Positions 27,249 through 37,000 of a stretch of 64,000 nt of DNA are shown here, one piece after another (position 1 is the stretch's first letter; each line of letters opens with the position of its first letter). Under the pieces are notes generated by a model. That model was not told the DNA's origin. It saw nothing but the letters and a program-made list of their open reading frames with translations, and did no database searches. A program made the position numbers and the translations under genes. The stretch is from Clostridium hydrogeniformans DSM 21757 (GTDB lineage: Bacteria > Bacillota > Clostridia > Clostridiales > Clostridiaceae), in NCBI RefSeq assembly GCF_000686705.1, contig NZ_JMLJ01000006.1:186001-250000 (forward strand), given 5' to 3'.

Positions 27249-27285
27249 ACAGTATATAGGCTCTTTAGCTAAACCTATATACTGT
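27249..27285 (-). terminator. Terminator of the ArsR-type regulator gene
   Basis: 12-bp perfect stem ACAGTATATAGG / CCTATATACTGT followed by TTTTAATT on the minus strand. Confidence 0.75.
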
Positions 27286-27409
27286 CTCTCTTACTCTAAT
27301 AATTCTATAGTGTCTTTAATTATATATCTTTATTCAAACATAGTTCCTATTTAAAATAAAGATTTTACCTTTTATTTATATCTTATTTAATAAACCTCTC
27401 TCTAATTAT

Positions 27410-28477
27410 TTAAAGCTTAAGGGTCTCTATTAAAACTTCAATCCAGCTTCTTAAAGAATCCTTATTTAAACTATAATAATATTTATTATTCCTTTTAGTC
27501 TCTATCAAAAGATTACTTAAACCTAAATTCTTTATTTGATTAGATATATCCGATGTAGCAATTCCAAGTCTATTGGAAAGCTCTAAAGAATAGTTTTCTT
27601 CTTCACTTAAAATTTTAATTATTTCAAACTTCTCCTTATCTGCAATGCATTTTGCTACCACCTCAAACCATTGAAAAGTATCCCTTCCCCATAATGTACT
27701 AAGTACTTTTTCATAGTTCACTCCAAATCCTATATATAACTCTCTTTCTCCAGTGTATCCTACATATTGAAAGTTATAACTTAAAAGAGCTTTAACATAT
27801 ATGTAGACTTTATCATAGGCTTTATCATCTATATCAATATTTTTAAAAGTATTTTTTATGTATTCTAATCCTTCTTCTTCTATACTTCTTTTAATATCAT
27901 TACTCCACTTTTTAGACTCTCTTAAAAGCCTATCAATGGATTCCTTAGCCTCCATATATATTGCCTCTATAAAGCTGCAGAACTCCCTCTTTTTCTCTTC
28001 TATATGGTTTATAAACATGTATATATGCCACTTTAAATGTGGTTCTATACTGCTTTCCTCTAAAACTTCTAAAGCATAGTGCTTATCTACACTTTTTTTA
28101 ATAAGCTTTTGCCTAACTATACTTCTATCTCCAAACTTAAGAAACAACATATCTGCTACTAAAGATTCTAAAATCTTAGAATTCTCCTCATCTCTTATAA
28201 AATCTAAGGATTCCTCTAAAGTTTTTCCATATAAAGTTTTTGTAGAATACATAGCCTTGGCTATACTTACCTCTCCCCCATATTCCTTAAAGAAATAATT
28301 AAGCTTCTCCTTGTCCACTTTGCTCTCTATTTCTTTTAAGAAATCTTTTTCATTAGGTAAAAGTCTTAAATTATAATGATTATAAGTCCTTTCAAGCTCC
28401 TCCATATTAGCATTAACAAATAAAGCATCTATTATAGTATCTATTTCTTGTATTTTATTATCTACTATAAATTCCAT
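27410..28477 (-). CDS. Large protein with C-terminal ArsR-type winged helix
   Basis: 355 residues from the ATG at 28477. The C-terminal 80 residues form an ArsR-like winged helix (KFEIIKILSEEENYSLELSN then IATSDISNQIKNLGL and a wing KRNNKYYYSL). The 275-residue N-terminal part is helical and charged with no motif I recognise. I choose the ATG because GGGGAG lies 6 bases before it; a GTG six codons upstream is also possible. It may be a DNA-binding sensor of unknown signal. Copy B of the structured repeat lies about 80 bases upstream. Confidence 0.75.
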   Translation of the reverse strand: MEFIVDNKIQEIDTIIDALFVNANMEELERTYNHYNLRLLPNEKDFLKEIESKVDKEKLNYFFKEYGGEVSIAKAMYSTKTLYGKTLEESLDFIRDEENSKILESLVADMLFLKFGDRSIVRQKLIKKSVDKHYALEVLEESSIEPHLKWHIYMFINHIEEKKREFCSFIEAIYMEAKESIDRLLRESKKWSNDIKRSIEEEGLEYIKNTFKNIDIDDKAYDKVYIYVKALLSYNFQYVGYTGERELYIGFGVNYEKVLSTLWGRDTFQWFEVVAKCIADKEKFEIIKILSEEENYSLELSNRLGIATSDISNQIKNLGLSNLLIETKRNNKYYYSLNKDSLRSWIEVLIETLKL

Positions 28478-28561
28478 TTTACTCTCCCCATTCACCTCAT
28501 AGTATATATTATTTTACCCTATTAATTTTAATATTTTACTTTATCTCATGGCTATAAGCTT

Positions 28562-28682
28562 CAACACCCCCACCCTCTAAAAGGTTGGGATAACAGTTGC
28601 CACATCCCTAGATGAGCTTATCTAACCTTCAGATGATAGAAAGAACACCATCTAAAGGAAGATTCCTTCTATGATAAAAATT
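28562..28682 (-). repeat. Two-hairpin structured repeat, copy B
   Basis: Read on the minus strand: hairpin 1 arms CTTTAGATGG / ATCATCTGAAG (28657-28628), linker GTTAGATAAG, then CTGTTATCCCAACC (second hairpin, right arm degraded). It shares ATCATAGA, GGTGTTCTTTC and GTTATCCC blocks with copy A at 5182-5350. Confidence 0.6.
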
Positions 28683-29001
28683 TGATATTACACTTATATA
28701 TTTTATCATAACTTTACTCTTATACATTAACTAATAATCTATATGAATATTTAAAAATAATAATTTCCATGATTATTTTATTTCTTTTCTTTTTCTCTCT
28801 ATATATTTAATTAAATAATTTACATTTCACTGATTGATGACTCAATAAGTTTTAACTGAATCTAATGTAGTTTTAATATTATAACTTATATATTTTAATT
28901 CATTGAAAATATATAAAAGTTTCTTAGAAGGTTTATCCTTACATCTACCCTTACTTTTCTAAAAAGAATTTCTGAAGTGTAAATTCACCTTATTTTAAGG
29001 C
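28683..29001. other. Intergenic region, no gene seen
   Basis: AT-rich with no usable open frame or strong hairpin. Confidence 0.35.
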
Positions 29002-29115
29002 AAAAAAAATGCACCTGGTTAGGGTGCAATAGCCTTATTTAGAATCAGTTGCCATTTTCTTAATTCTACTTAGACAAATTTTAATTATATCATTATTTAT
29101 TTACTACTCCTATAG
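29002..29115 (-). ncRNA. Possible small transcript or short peptide gene after pyk
   Basis: On the minus strand AGGAG is followed by a 21-codon frame ending in KKMATDSK, which starts with ATA rather than ATG directly after a TAA, 6 bases from AGGAG. It is followed by a strong terminator (TGCACC / GGTGCA, then T8, 29028-29002). pyk already has its own terminator at 29185-29214, so this second terminator implies an independent short transcript. Whether it is an RNA or a peptide gene is open. Confidence 0.35.
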
Positions 29116-29184
29116 GTTATATACCAAAGTTTAACAAAATTTTGTTAACTTTTTGTTAATTTCACTCAATTTGCTATTAAAAAT

Positions 29185-29214
29185 AAGGATAGATGAAATT
29201 TTTCATCTATCCTT
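29185..29214 (-). terminator. Terminator of the pfkA-pyk operon
   Basis: 14-bp stem AAGGATAGATGAAA / TTTCATCTATCCTT with ATTTTTAA after it on the minus strand, 26 bases past the pyk stop. Confidence 0.8.
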
Positions 29215-29240
29215 TATGTTATATACTAATAATCTTTTAA

Positions 29241-30659
29241 TTAAACTTGGTGTATCTTTAATAAGTTTGTAGAACCTGTTTCATTTACAGCTACTCCTGC
29301 AGTTATTATAACTAAGTCATTCTTAGCTACAAATCCTGCCTTTAAGCACTCTTCTACAGATTTATTTATTAAAGCATCTGTGTTATCTTGCTTTTCAGCT
29401 AATATTGGATAAACTCCCCAGCTTAATGCAAGCTTTCTAGCAACCTTCTCATATGGAGTTACAGCTACTACTGTACATTCTGGTCTATATCTTGATACCA
29501 TCTTAGCAGTACTTCCACTTTGAGTTGCAGCTATTATTGCCTTAGCTCCAAGCTCCATAGCACAAGAAACAGAAGATAAACTTATAGCTGTTGGAACTCC
29601 TGGAACATGCTCTTTTCTCTTTCTTGATAAGATCTTAGCATAATCTAACTCAGCCTCTACAGATTCTGCTATCTTAGCCATAGTCTCTACTGCCTCTACT
29701 GGATATTTTCCATTTGCAGTTTCTCCACTTAGCATTATACAATCTGTACCATCAAATATTGCATTAGCTACGTCTGAAGCTTCTGCTCTTGTTGGTCTTG
29801 GGTTTCTTATCATAGAATCAAGCATTTGAGTAGCAGTTATAACTGGCTTACCAGCCTTGTTACACTTCTCTATTATAAGTTTTTGAACTACTGGTACCTT
29901 TTCTATTGGAATTTCAACTCCAAGGTCTCCTCTTGCTACCATTATACCATCTGATACTGCTATTATTTCATCTATATTGTCAACACCCTCTTGGTTCTCT
30001 ATCTTAGGGAAGATCATTATATTCTCTCCTCCATTAGCCTTTAGAACCTTTCTTATTTCTTCAACGTCTGAAGCTTTTCTTATAAAGGATGCTGCTACTA
30101 AATCAACTTCTAATTCACAACCAAACTTTAAGTCTGCTATATCTTTTTCAGTTATTGCTGGAAGCTTTATTGAAACCCCAGGCACATTAACTCCCTTATG
30201 GTTTGAAACCATTCCACTATTCTTAACTAAAGTAGTAACCTTGTTTTCTTCTACAGATTGAACTTCTAATCCAACTAAACCATCATCTATAAGTATCATA
30301 TCTCCTGGTTTAACATCTTTAGCAAGTCCTTCATAAGTAACTGAACACTTAGTTTCATCTCCAGCTACATCTCCACCTGCATATATAGTAAAGTTGCTAC
30401 CTTCTTTAAGTTCTACCTTACCTGCTGAGAAGTTACCTGTTCTTATTTCTGGTCCCTTTGTATCAAGCATTACAGCTATTGGCTTATTATGCTTTTTAGC
30501 TAAAGACTTAACAAGTTCCATTCTCTTTCTGTGCTCTTCATGGTCTCCATGAGAGAAATTGTGTCTTGAAACACTCATTCCCGCTTCAATTATTTTTGAT
30601 AGTACCTCTTCTTTTTCACTTGCTGGCCCTATTGTACAAATTATCTTAGTTTTTCTCAT
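29241..30659 (-). CDS. pyk: Pyruvate kinase
   Basis: Last ATP-making step of glycolysis: phosphoenolpyruvate plus ADP to pyruvate. 472 residues from MRKTKIICTIGPAS. The start is placed at 30659 because GGGAG lies 10 bases before it and homologues begin there; an in-frame ATG 11 codons upstream has no site. Visible are the substrate loop SRHNFSHGDHEEH, MLDTKGPEIRTG, the catalytic lysine region IMIFPKIENQEG, and MVARGDLGVEIP plus ITATQMLDSM. The extra C-terminal domain of Bacillus pyruvate kinase is absent, as usual in clostridia. It follows pfkA by 53 bases, one operon. Confidence 0.97.
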   Translation of the reverse strand: MRKTKIICTIGPASEKEEVLSKIIEAGMSVSRHNFSHGDHEEHRKRMELVKSLAKKHNKPIAVMLDTKGPEIRTGNFSAGKVELKEGSNFTIYAGGDVAGDETKCSVTYEGLAKDVKPGDMILIDDGLVGLEVQSVEENKVTTLVKNSGMVSNHKGVNVPGVSIKLPAITEKDIADLKFGCELEVDLVAASFIRKASDVEEIRKVLKANGGENIMIFPKIENQEGVDNIDEIIAVSDGIMVARGDLGVEIPIEKVPVVQKLIIEKCNKAGKPVITATQMLDSMIRNPRPTRAEASDVANAIFDGTDCIMLSGETANGKYPVEAVETMAKIAESVEAELDYAKILSRKRKEHVPGVPTAISLSSVSCAMELGAKAIIAATQSGSTAKMVSRYRPECTVVAVTPYEKVARKLALSWGVYPILAEKQDNTDALINKSVEECLKAGFVAKNDLVIITAGVAVNETGSTNLLKIHQV

Positions 30660-30712
30660 GTAATACACTCCCTTATCGTTGATTAAGCACATTTTTTAGG
30701 TATATTTAAACT

Positions 30713-31672
30713 TTATTGTGATAAAGCTTTTGATATTTCATATAATTCTTCATCAAAGGATCTTTCTATAGCTAAAGCCTCATCTATATCATCATCTACT
30801 ATTTTTCCATCTCTTATTCCTACTACTCTTGCACTTTTACCTTCTAGTAATAAATCAACTGCCTTATATCCCATTCTAGAAGCTAAAACTCTGTCGAAAG
30901 CTGATGGACTTCCACCTCTTTGTATGTGTCCTAAAATTGTAGCTCTTGTTTCTATTCCTGTCATCTCTTCTACATACTCTGCAAGCTCATAAGCACCACC
31001 AACACCTTCTGCAAGAAGTATTAAGTTGTGCATCTTACCCTTAAGTTTTCCTTCTAGTATAACCTTACAAAGTTCTTCTTTATCAAACTCTTTCTCTGGT
31101 ACTATTATTCCTTCAGCACCACCTGCTATACCTGCATGTAGAGCAATATCTCCACAATGTCTTCCCATAACCTCAACTATACTTACTCTCTCATGAGAAG
31201 ATGATGTATCTCTTAATTTATTTATAGCATCTAAAACTGTATTTAAAGCTGTATCAAATCCTATAGTATAATCACTATAAGCAAGGTCATTGTCTATGGT
31301 TCCTGGTAATCCTATAGTAGAAACTCCAAGTTTTGATAGAAGTCTTGCTCCTGTGAAAGAACCGTCTCCACCTATAACAACAAGTCCATCTATTCCATAT
31401 ACCTTAAGCACATTAGCAGCCTTTTGTCTTCCTTCTTCTGTCTTAAACTCAGAACATCTAGCTGTTCTTAGTATTGTACCACCTCTTTGAACTATATCAG
31501 AAACACTATGTCTATCCATTGGGAATAGTTCACCATTTATTAGCCCTAAATAACCTCTTTGAACTCCCATAACCTCTAAGCCTTTGTCCAAAGCTGTTCT
31601 AACAACTGCTCTTATTGCAGCATTCATTCCTGGAGCATCTCCACCACTAGTTAATACAGCAATCTTTCTCAT
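30713..31672 (-). CDS. pfkA: 6-phosphofructokinase
   Basis: ATP-dependent phosphorylation of fructose 6-phosphate, the committed step of glycolysis. 319 residues, the usual bacterial PfkA length. ATP site [15 protein letters not shown] (8-22), GGDGSFTGA, catalytic [20 protein letters not shown] (around 123-142) and [13 protein letters not shown] are all present. Glycine at position 104 type (GGDGS) marks it as ATP- rather than pyrophosphate-using. AGGAGGAA before the ATG. A small hairpin sits just upstream of this site. Confidence 0.97.
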   Translation of the reverse strand: MRKIAVLTSGGDAPGMNAAIRAVVRTALDKGLEVMGVQRGYLGLINGELFPMDRHSVSDIVQRGGTILRTARCSEFKTEEGRQKAANVLKVYGIDGLVVIGGDGSFTGARLLSKLGVSTIGLPGTIDNDLAYSDYTIGFDTALNTVLDAINKLRDTSSSHERVSIVEVMGRHCGDIALHAGIAGGAEGIIVPEKEFDKEELCKVILEGKLKGKMHNLILLAEGVGGAYELAEYVEEMTGIETRATILGHIQRGGSPSAFDRVLASRMGYKAVDLLLEGKSARVVGIRDGKIVDDDIDEALAIERSFDEELYEISKALSQ

Positions 31673-31695
31673 ATCTAATTCCTCCTATCACCACC

Positions 31696-31712
31696 GGGAC
31701 TTAGTTAGTCCC
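31696..31712 (-). promoter_or_regulatory. Hairpin in the pfkA leader
   Basis: GGGACT / AGTCCC with a 5-base loop, within about 15 bases of the pfkA ribosome site, flanked by direct GGTGG words (TGGTGGGACT...CCCGGTGGTG). It could modulate translation or stability of the mRNA; no T-run, so not a terminator. Confidence 0.4.
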
Positions 31713-31960
31713 ACCAGTGTTAAAATTTTCCCAACACACTTATCAATCATAATTATTTTACAAAATCTCTAAGATTTTTGCAAATTTTATTAATTATCTT
31801 TTATCAAAATGTAAACGACTAAAGTGCTCTATAGTGTAATTTTACTTCTACTAGTAATATTTTTCAACTAAAGTTTATTACTAAATAATATTAATAAAGA
31901 TCATATATACTTTTAATAATATTATTTTCATCCTACCTAAAAATATTATATAAAATTTTT

Positions 31961-31992
31961 GCCTTATTTACTATTTAAATAATAAATAAGGC
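31961..31992 (-). terminator. Terminator of the ABC transporter operon
   Basis: 10-bp stem GCCTTATTTA / TAAATAAGGC then AAAAATTTT-type tail; 18 bases past the permease stop codon. Confidence 0.7.
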
Positions 31993-32009
31993 ATGAATAT
32001 CATAAATAT

Positions 32010-32774
32010 TTAGGCTTTAATTTCCTTATTGTTAAACAAAAGAATTGATAAAACGAGGAATATAATTATATAAATTGCAGATAGTATTAATGTGATCATA
32101 TATGCTTCTGAATTACCATTTAAAAATGTAGATGTATATGCAGTTATACTGTATTTATGAATTGCTGGTTTTATTCTTAGAACACCATCTATAAAATTAG
32201 TTATTATAAACCCTATTATTATAGTATGAGAGGTACTTTCTAATAAAAGAGCAGGTATAAATAACACCATAGATAATCCAAACATTGGTATGGTAGTTAG
32301 AATTCCCTTTATAAGTATTTCTACTATATCGTTAATATTAACCCCACCTACTATAATAGCACTAGCAATAATTCCAATTATAATATGTACTGCAACCATT
32401 ATAAAAAGGGTTAAATAAAGGAATATACTTTTTGCAATTATTACTTCTATTCTAGTTACTGGGTTTATTAAAGTGTATTTTAGGGTTCCATTTCTATTTT
32501 CCTCTGTAATCATGGAGGTAACAAGGAGTACTGCCCATATACTTAAGATAAATATTATTACATTGGTAAAACTTGAAAGCCCATCATAAAAAGTAAGAGT
32601 CTCTTTCATACCTTCTGCACCAAATACTCCTTTTTGTAAGGTTTTTAAGAAAAATAATATTCCCCCACCTAAGAATATTCCTATAAGCTCCATAACGTAT
32701 ATGGCCTTACTTCTAAAGACCTTAAAAAATTCATTTTTTATTATTGATCCCATTCTATTATTCACCTCCAACAA
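32010..32774 (-). CDS. ABC-2 type transporter permease
   Basis: 254 residues with about six membrane segments (for example near 29-44, 72-92, 110-135, 140-165, 175-195, 225-250). The pattern of N-terminal cytoplasmic helix, then MITEENRNGTLKYTLINPVTRIEVIIAKS near residues 88-117, is typical of BcrB/ABC-2 permeases. Its start overlaps the end of the ATPase gene by 17 bases, so the two are translationally coupled. Likely an export pump for a peptide, lipid or drug; substrate not visible. Confidence 0.87.
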   Translation of the reverse strand: MLEVNNRMGSIIKNEFFKVFRSKAIYVMELIGIFLGGGILFFLKTLQKGVFGAEGMKETLTFYDGLSSFTNVIIFILSIWAVLLVTSMITEENRNGTLKYTLINPVTRIEVIIAKSIFLYLTLFIMVAVHIIIGIIASAIIVGGVNINDIVEILIKGILTTIPMFGLSMVLFIPALLLESTSHTIIIGFIITNFIDGVLRIKPAIHKYSITAYTSTFLNGNSEAYMITLILSAIYIIIFLVLSILLFNNKEIKA

Positions 32775-33666
32775 TGTCTATAAAAATTTCCTCTAAGGAT
32801 TGATTCTTTTCATTTATATATTTTACTTCTATATTATTTTCTACTAATTCCTTAATAAGCTTCCATGACATATTTTTCTTAAGTTCAATTAAAAGTCCGT
32901 CATTCATATCATTTGCATAATTTCCATAATCTATTTTGTCCATTAATTCTTTAAGCTTCTCTTTTTCCTTAGTTACTACATGAATAGTATCCACATCTTT
33001 ATTTATTAAAGTTTTAACCTCACCTTGAGCTATGGTTTTTCCCTTATTTATTATTACTACATTATTACACATGATTTCTATCTCATGTAATAAATGTGAA
33101 GATACTAAAACTGTCTTATTGAATTTTTTAGAAAGATCCATAATTATATTACGCACTTCAATTATTCCCTTTGGATCTAATCCATTGGTTGGTTCATCTA
33201 AAAGTATTATTTTAGGATCATTTATAAGCGTCATAGCTATGCCAAGCCTTTGCTTCATTCCAAGGGAATAAGTCTTTACTTTATCTTTTTCCCTTCCCTT
33301 AAGACCAACTATCTCTAAAACCTCTAATATCTTTTCATCTTCTACCTTCCCCCTATAATTTTTTATTATTTTTAGGTTATCATAGGCAGAAAAATTCAAA
33401 TAAAACTTAGGATATTCCACAATAGCAGCTATATTATTAATGGCTTTTTTAAAGTCTAAATCTAAATCGTAACCATCTATATATACTTTTCCCTTGTCTC
33501 TCTTTATAAGATTTAGTATCATCTTGATTGCAGTGGTTTTCCCTGCACCATTAGGTCCTAAAAATCCATAGATTTCACCTTCCTTAACAGAAAAGCTTAA
33601 ATCATCTACTACTTTTCTACCACCATATATTTTAGTAAGTCCTTCTACTTTTAAAACTTCTTTCAT
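32758..33666 (-). CDS. ABC transporter ATP-binding protein
   Basis: 302 residues, one nucleotide-binding domain. Walker A GPNGAGKTTAIKM at about 38-50, signature YSLGMKQRLGIAM near 137, Walker B IILLDEPTNGLDP near 158, H-loop SSHLLHEIE. The C-terminal 80 residues are the extra domain common in BcrA/drug- and lantibiotic-type exporters. Operon with the permease downstream. The pair sits between dnaE and pfkA, which are usually adjacent in clostridia, so it looks inserted. No sensor-kinase genes nearby. Confidence 0.92.
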   Translation of the reverse strand: MKEVLKVEGLTKIYGGRKVVDDLSFSVKEGEIYGFLGPNGAGKTTAIKMILNLIKRDKGKVYIDGYDLDLDFKKAINNIAAIVEYPKFYLNFSAYDNLKIIKNYRGKVEDEKILEVLEIVGLKGREKDKVKTYSLGMKQRLGIAMTLINDPKIILLDEPTNGLDPKGIIEVRNIIMDLSKKFNKTVLVSSHLLHEIEIMCNNVVIINKGKTIAQGEVKTLINKDVDTIHVVTKEKEKLKELMDKIDYGNYANDMNDGLLIELKKNMSWKLIKELVENNIEVKYINEKNQSLEEIFIDIVGGE

Positions 33667-33820
33667 ATCCTCGCCCCTTTCTATTATATAAAAAATTCCA
33701 CATTGCTCTTAATATTCCCTCTTTAAACCTTAGTTTCCTATATCCATATATATAATAATATCCAATTATCTAATTGAATAAACTTAGATTTCACTGTGAT
33801 TATCTATAACTAATAAAAAA

Positions 33821-33860
33821 GGTATGCATATAGTAGATTTTTCCCTACTATATGCACACC
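33821..33860 (-). terminator. Terminator downstream of dnaE
   Basis: 16-bp near-perfect stem (GGTGTGCATATAGTAG / CTACTATATGCATACC on the minus strand) followed by TTTTTTATTAG. Confidence 0.85.
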
Positions 33861-33892
33861 TTCATCTATTATTTAGTTAATTCAACTTCTTC

Positions 33893-33993
33893 TGTTAGTG
33901 AAATTAATGTTCTAAGTCGGTATTTTTTAGATCATTGATTTCAAAATTTTTAATTTGAAATCACAAATTCTGACTCCCTCAAGACTTAACTAA
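33893..33993 (-). ncRNA. Possible structured RNA in the dnaE 3' region
   Basis: Nested helices on the minus strand: outer GTTAGT / ACTAAC, middle AAGTC / GACTT, inner GATTTCAAA / TTTGAAATC (9 bp). The strong terminator at 33821-33860 follows. It may be a folded dnaE 3' untranslated region or an independent small RNA; I do not recognise a known family. Confidence 0.35.
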
Positions 33994-34018
33994 CATAATA
34001 GAAAAATTTATACAATGT

Positions 34019-37000
34019 TTAATTCTCTTCAACTACTTTAACATTCTCTTCCCCAAAGGCATCCCTTAGGATATCTAGAACCTGACCTTCTAGGTTTACC
34101 CACATATCCTTAGGTATCTTAAAAGCCTTTCTCTCCTTCTCTGCAAATAGTAGTAAAGGAGTGCTTCCTTCATGTTTAGATACAAGGGCTTTCAAGGAAG
34201 GTTTTATTGTCTTTATGGTTTCTACATCTTTAACTTTTATATATACCTTAGATGAATCTATCCTTTCTAAAGGTATTATATTCTCACATACTATCTTTGG
34301 AGGTTCATCCTCTCTAATCATTACTCTTCCTTCTATTACTACCATATCATCCACATTAAGCATTGGTCCTATTCTCTCATAAGACTTTGGAAATACAAGT
34401 CCCTCTATGGTTCCTGTTAAATCCTCAAGTTTTATAAAGGCCATAAAGGCATTGTTTCTTGTTATCTTTCTAGTAAGCTCAGATATTATTCCTCCAACCT
34501 TTACTCTTTGACCATCTCGCACAATATTATTATTCTCTAATATAGCCCTAGATATAGTTGCCATTCCATCCTCTGTACCTAACTCTACTTCTTCAAAGGT
34601 TTCAGCATAATCTTTAAGAATCTTTGAAATACTAATCGAAGTCTGCATCTTAAGGCTTCTTTCATAATCTTCAAGAGGATGACCAGAAAGATATAAACCT
34701 ATCATTTCTTTTTCCATAGATAGCTTATATTTCTTCTCAAATTCCTTTATATTAGGATATTTTATTGTAATTGTGGATTCCTCTTCCTCTCCCATAGCTG
34801 AGAATAAGGAGAGCTGCCCATCTATATTTTTTTTCTTTTGATTACTTATTCCATCCATAATTTTTTCATAAACGGCTAACATTTGAGATCTAAATACTTT
34901 AAATTGATCAAAGGCTCCTGCCTTTATTAAACTTTCAGCTGCTCTTTTATTAACTGCTGATATATCTACCTTATTACAAAAATCATAGAAGCTTTTAAAA
35001 TGTCCAGTTTTCCGTCTAGATTCAACTACACTCTCAATTACATTTAACCCAACGTTCTTTATGGCTCCTAGACCAAACCTTATGGTATCTTCCTTTACCG
35101 TAAATCTTGTATAACTTTCATTTATATCTGGAGGTAATACCTGTATCCCAAGGCTTTCTGCAAAGGCTGTGTAGTAAGCTACTTTTTCATTATTACCCAT
35201 AACGCTGTTTAACATGGCAGCAATATATTCTACTGGATAGTATTTCATAAGGTATCCTGTTTGATATCCTATAACTGCATAGGCTGCCGCGTGACTTTTA
35301 TTAAATGCATAGGATGCAAAGTCCATCATTTGATCGAATATCTTATTTGCTGCTTCTTCAGTTATTCCATTTCTTACGCATCCTGGAACTTCTACATTAC
35401 CAGCCTCATCTACTACTCCATGTATAAAGTTCTTTCTTTCTTCTTCCATGACCTTATGCTTTTTCTTAGACATGGCTCTTCTTACAAGGTCACTTCTTCC
35501 CATGGAGTATCCTGCAAGTTTTCTAACTATTTCCATTACTTGTTCTTGATAAACCATTACCCCATAGGTTACGTTAAGAATACTCTCTAGTTCTTTAGTT
35601 TCATACTGAACCTTATCTGGATTCCTCTTACATTCTACGTATCTTGGAATCTCTGCCATTGGGCCTGGTCTATAAAGACTTATACCAGCTATTATATCCT
35701 CAAGGGAGTCAGGTTTTAACTCCTTCATAAAGCTAGTCATTCCTGGAGATTCTAACTGGAATACTCCAACAGTCTTTCCTTCTCCTATCATTTTATAAAC
35801 ATCTTCATCATCAAAATCTAAGGAATCTAAATCAATTTCATCCCCTCTATTTTGCTTTATCATCTTTACAGCATCTTTCATAACTGTAAGAGTCCTAAGA
35901 CCCAAGAAATCCATTTTTAAAAGTCCTAATTCTTCCAAGGTTCCCATGGTAAACTGAGTTACTATGTTATCTTCATTTCTTTGAAGAGGCACATATTCCA
36001 CCAATGGTTTTGAGGATATAACAACTCCTGCTGCATGGGTTGATGTATGTCTTGGAAGTCCCTCAAGGGTTCTACTTACATCTATAAGTTCTCTAACCCT
36101 TTCATCCTTATCATAGGCCTCCTTAAGCTCTGGGTTCATATCTAAAGCCTTGTCTATGGTTATATTTAAGACAGTAGGTATCATTTTAGCTACCTTATCT
36201 ACTTCTCCATAGGAATAATTCATTGCCCTTCCTACATCTCTTATACAAGCCCTTGCTGCCATAGTTCCAAAGGTTATTATTTGTGCCACATTATCCTTAC
36301 CATATTTATCTACAACATAATCTATAACCTCTTGTCTTCTTTCATAGCAAAAGTCAGAGTCTATATCAGGCATACTTATCCTCTCAGGATTTAAGAATCT
36401 CTCAAATAGCAAACTATATTTTATAGGGTCTATCTTTGTTATATCTAATGTATAAGCAACTATAGATCCTGCTGCTGATCCTCTTCCTGGTCCTGTAGGT
36501 ATTCCATTGTCCACAGCATATTTTATAAAGTCCCAAACAATAAGAAAATAATCCACATATCCCATTTGTTTTATTATATTTAATTCATATTCTAGCCTAT
36601 CTGTTATTTCTTTTACTTCATCTTCACTCTTAGAGTATTCAATTATTTCCTCTACATCTAAATCCTTATTTCTAAATCTCTCTAAAGATGCATATCTATC
36701 AACAAGTCCTAAATAACATTGTTTTCTTAAATACCCATAATGATCTTCCCCCTTAGGCAGAGGATAATCTGGAAGTTTTGATACATGAAATTCATAATCA
36801 AAGTTACACTTGTCAGCTATTTTTAGTGTATTCTCCAGTGCCTCTTCTACATAAGAAAATTTTTCATACATATCATCTGGAGACTGAAGATAAAGTCTCT
36901 CCCAAGGATATCTCATCCTATTTTCTTCATTTATTGTTTTCCCTGTTTGTATACAAAGAAGTATATCATGAGCCTTAGCATCTTCTTTTTCTATATAGTG

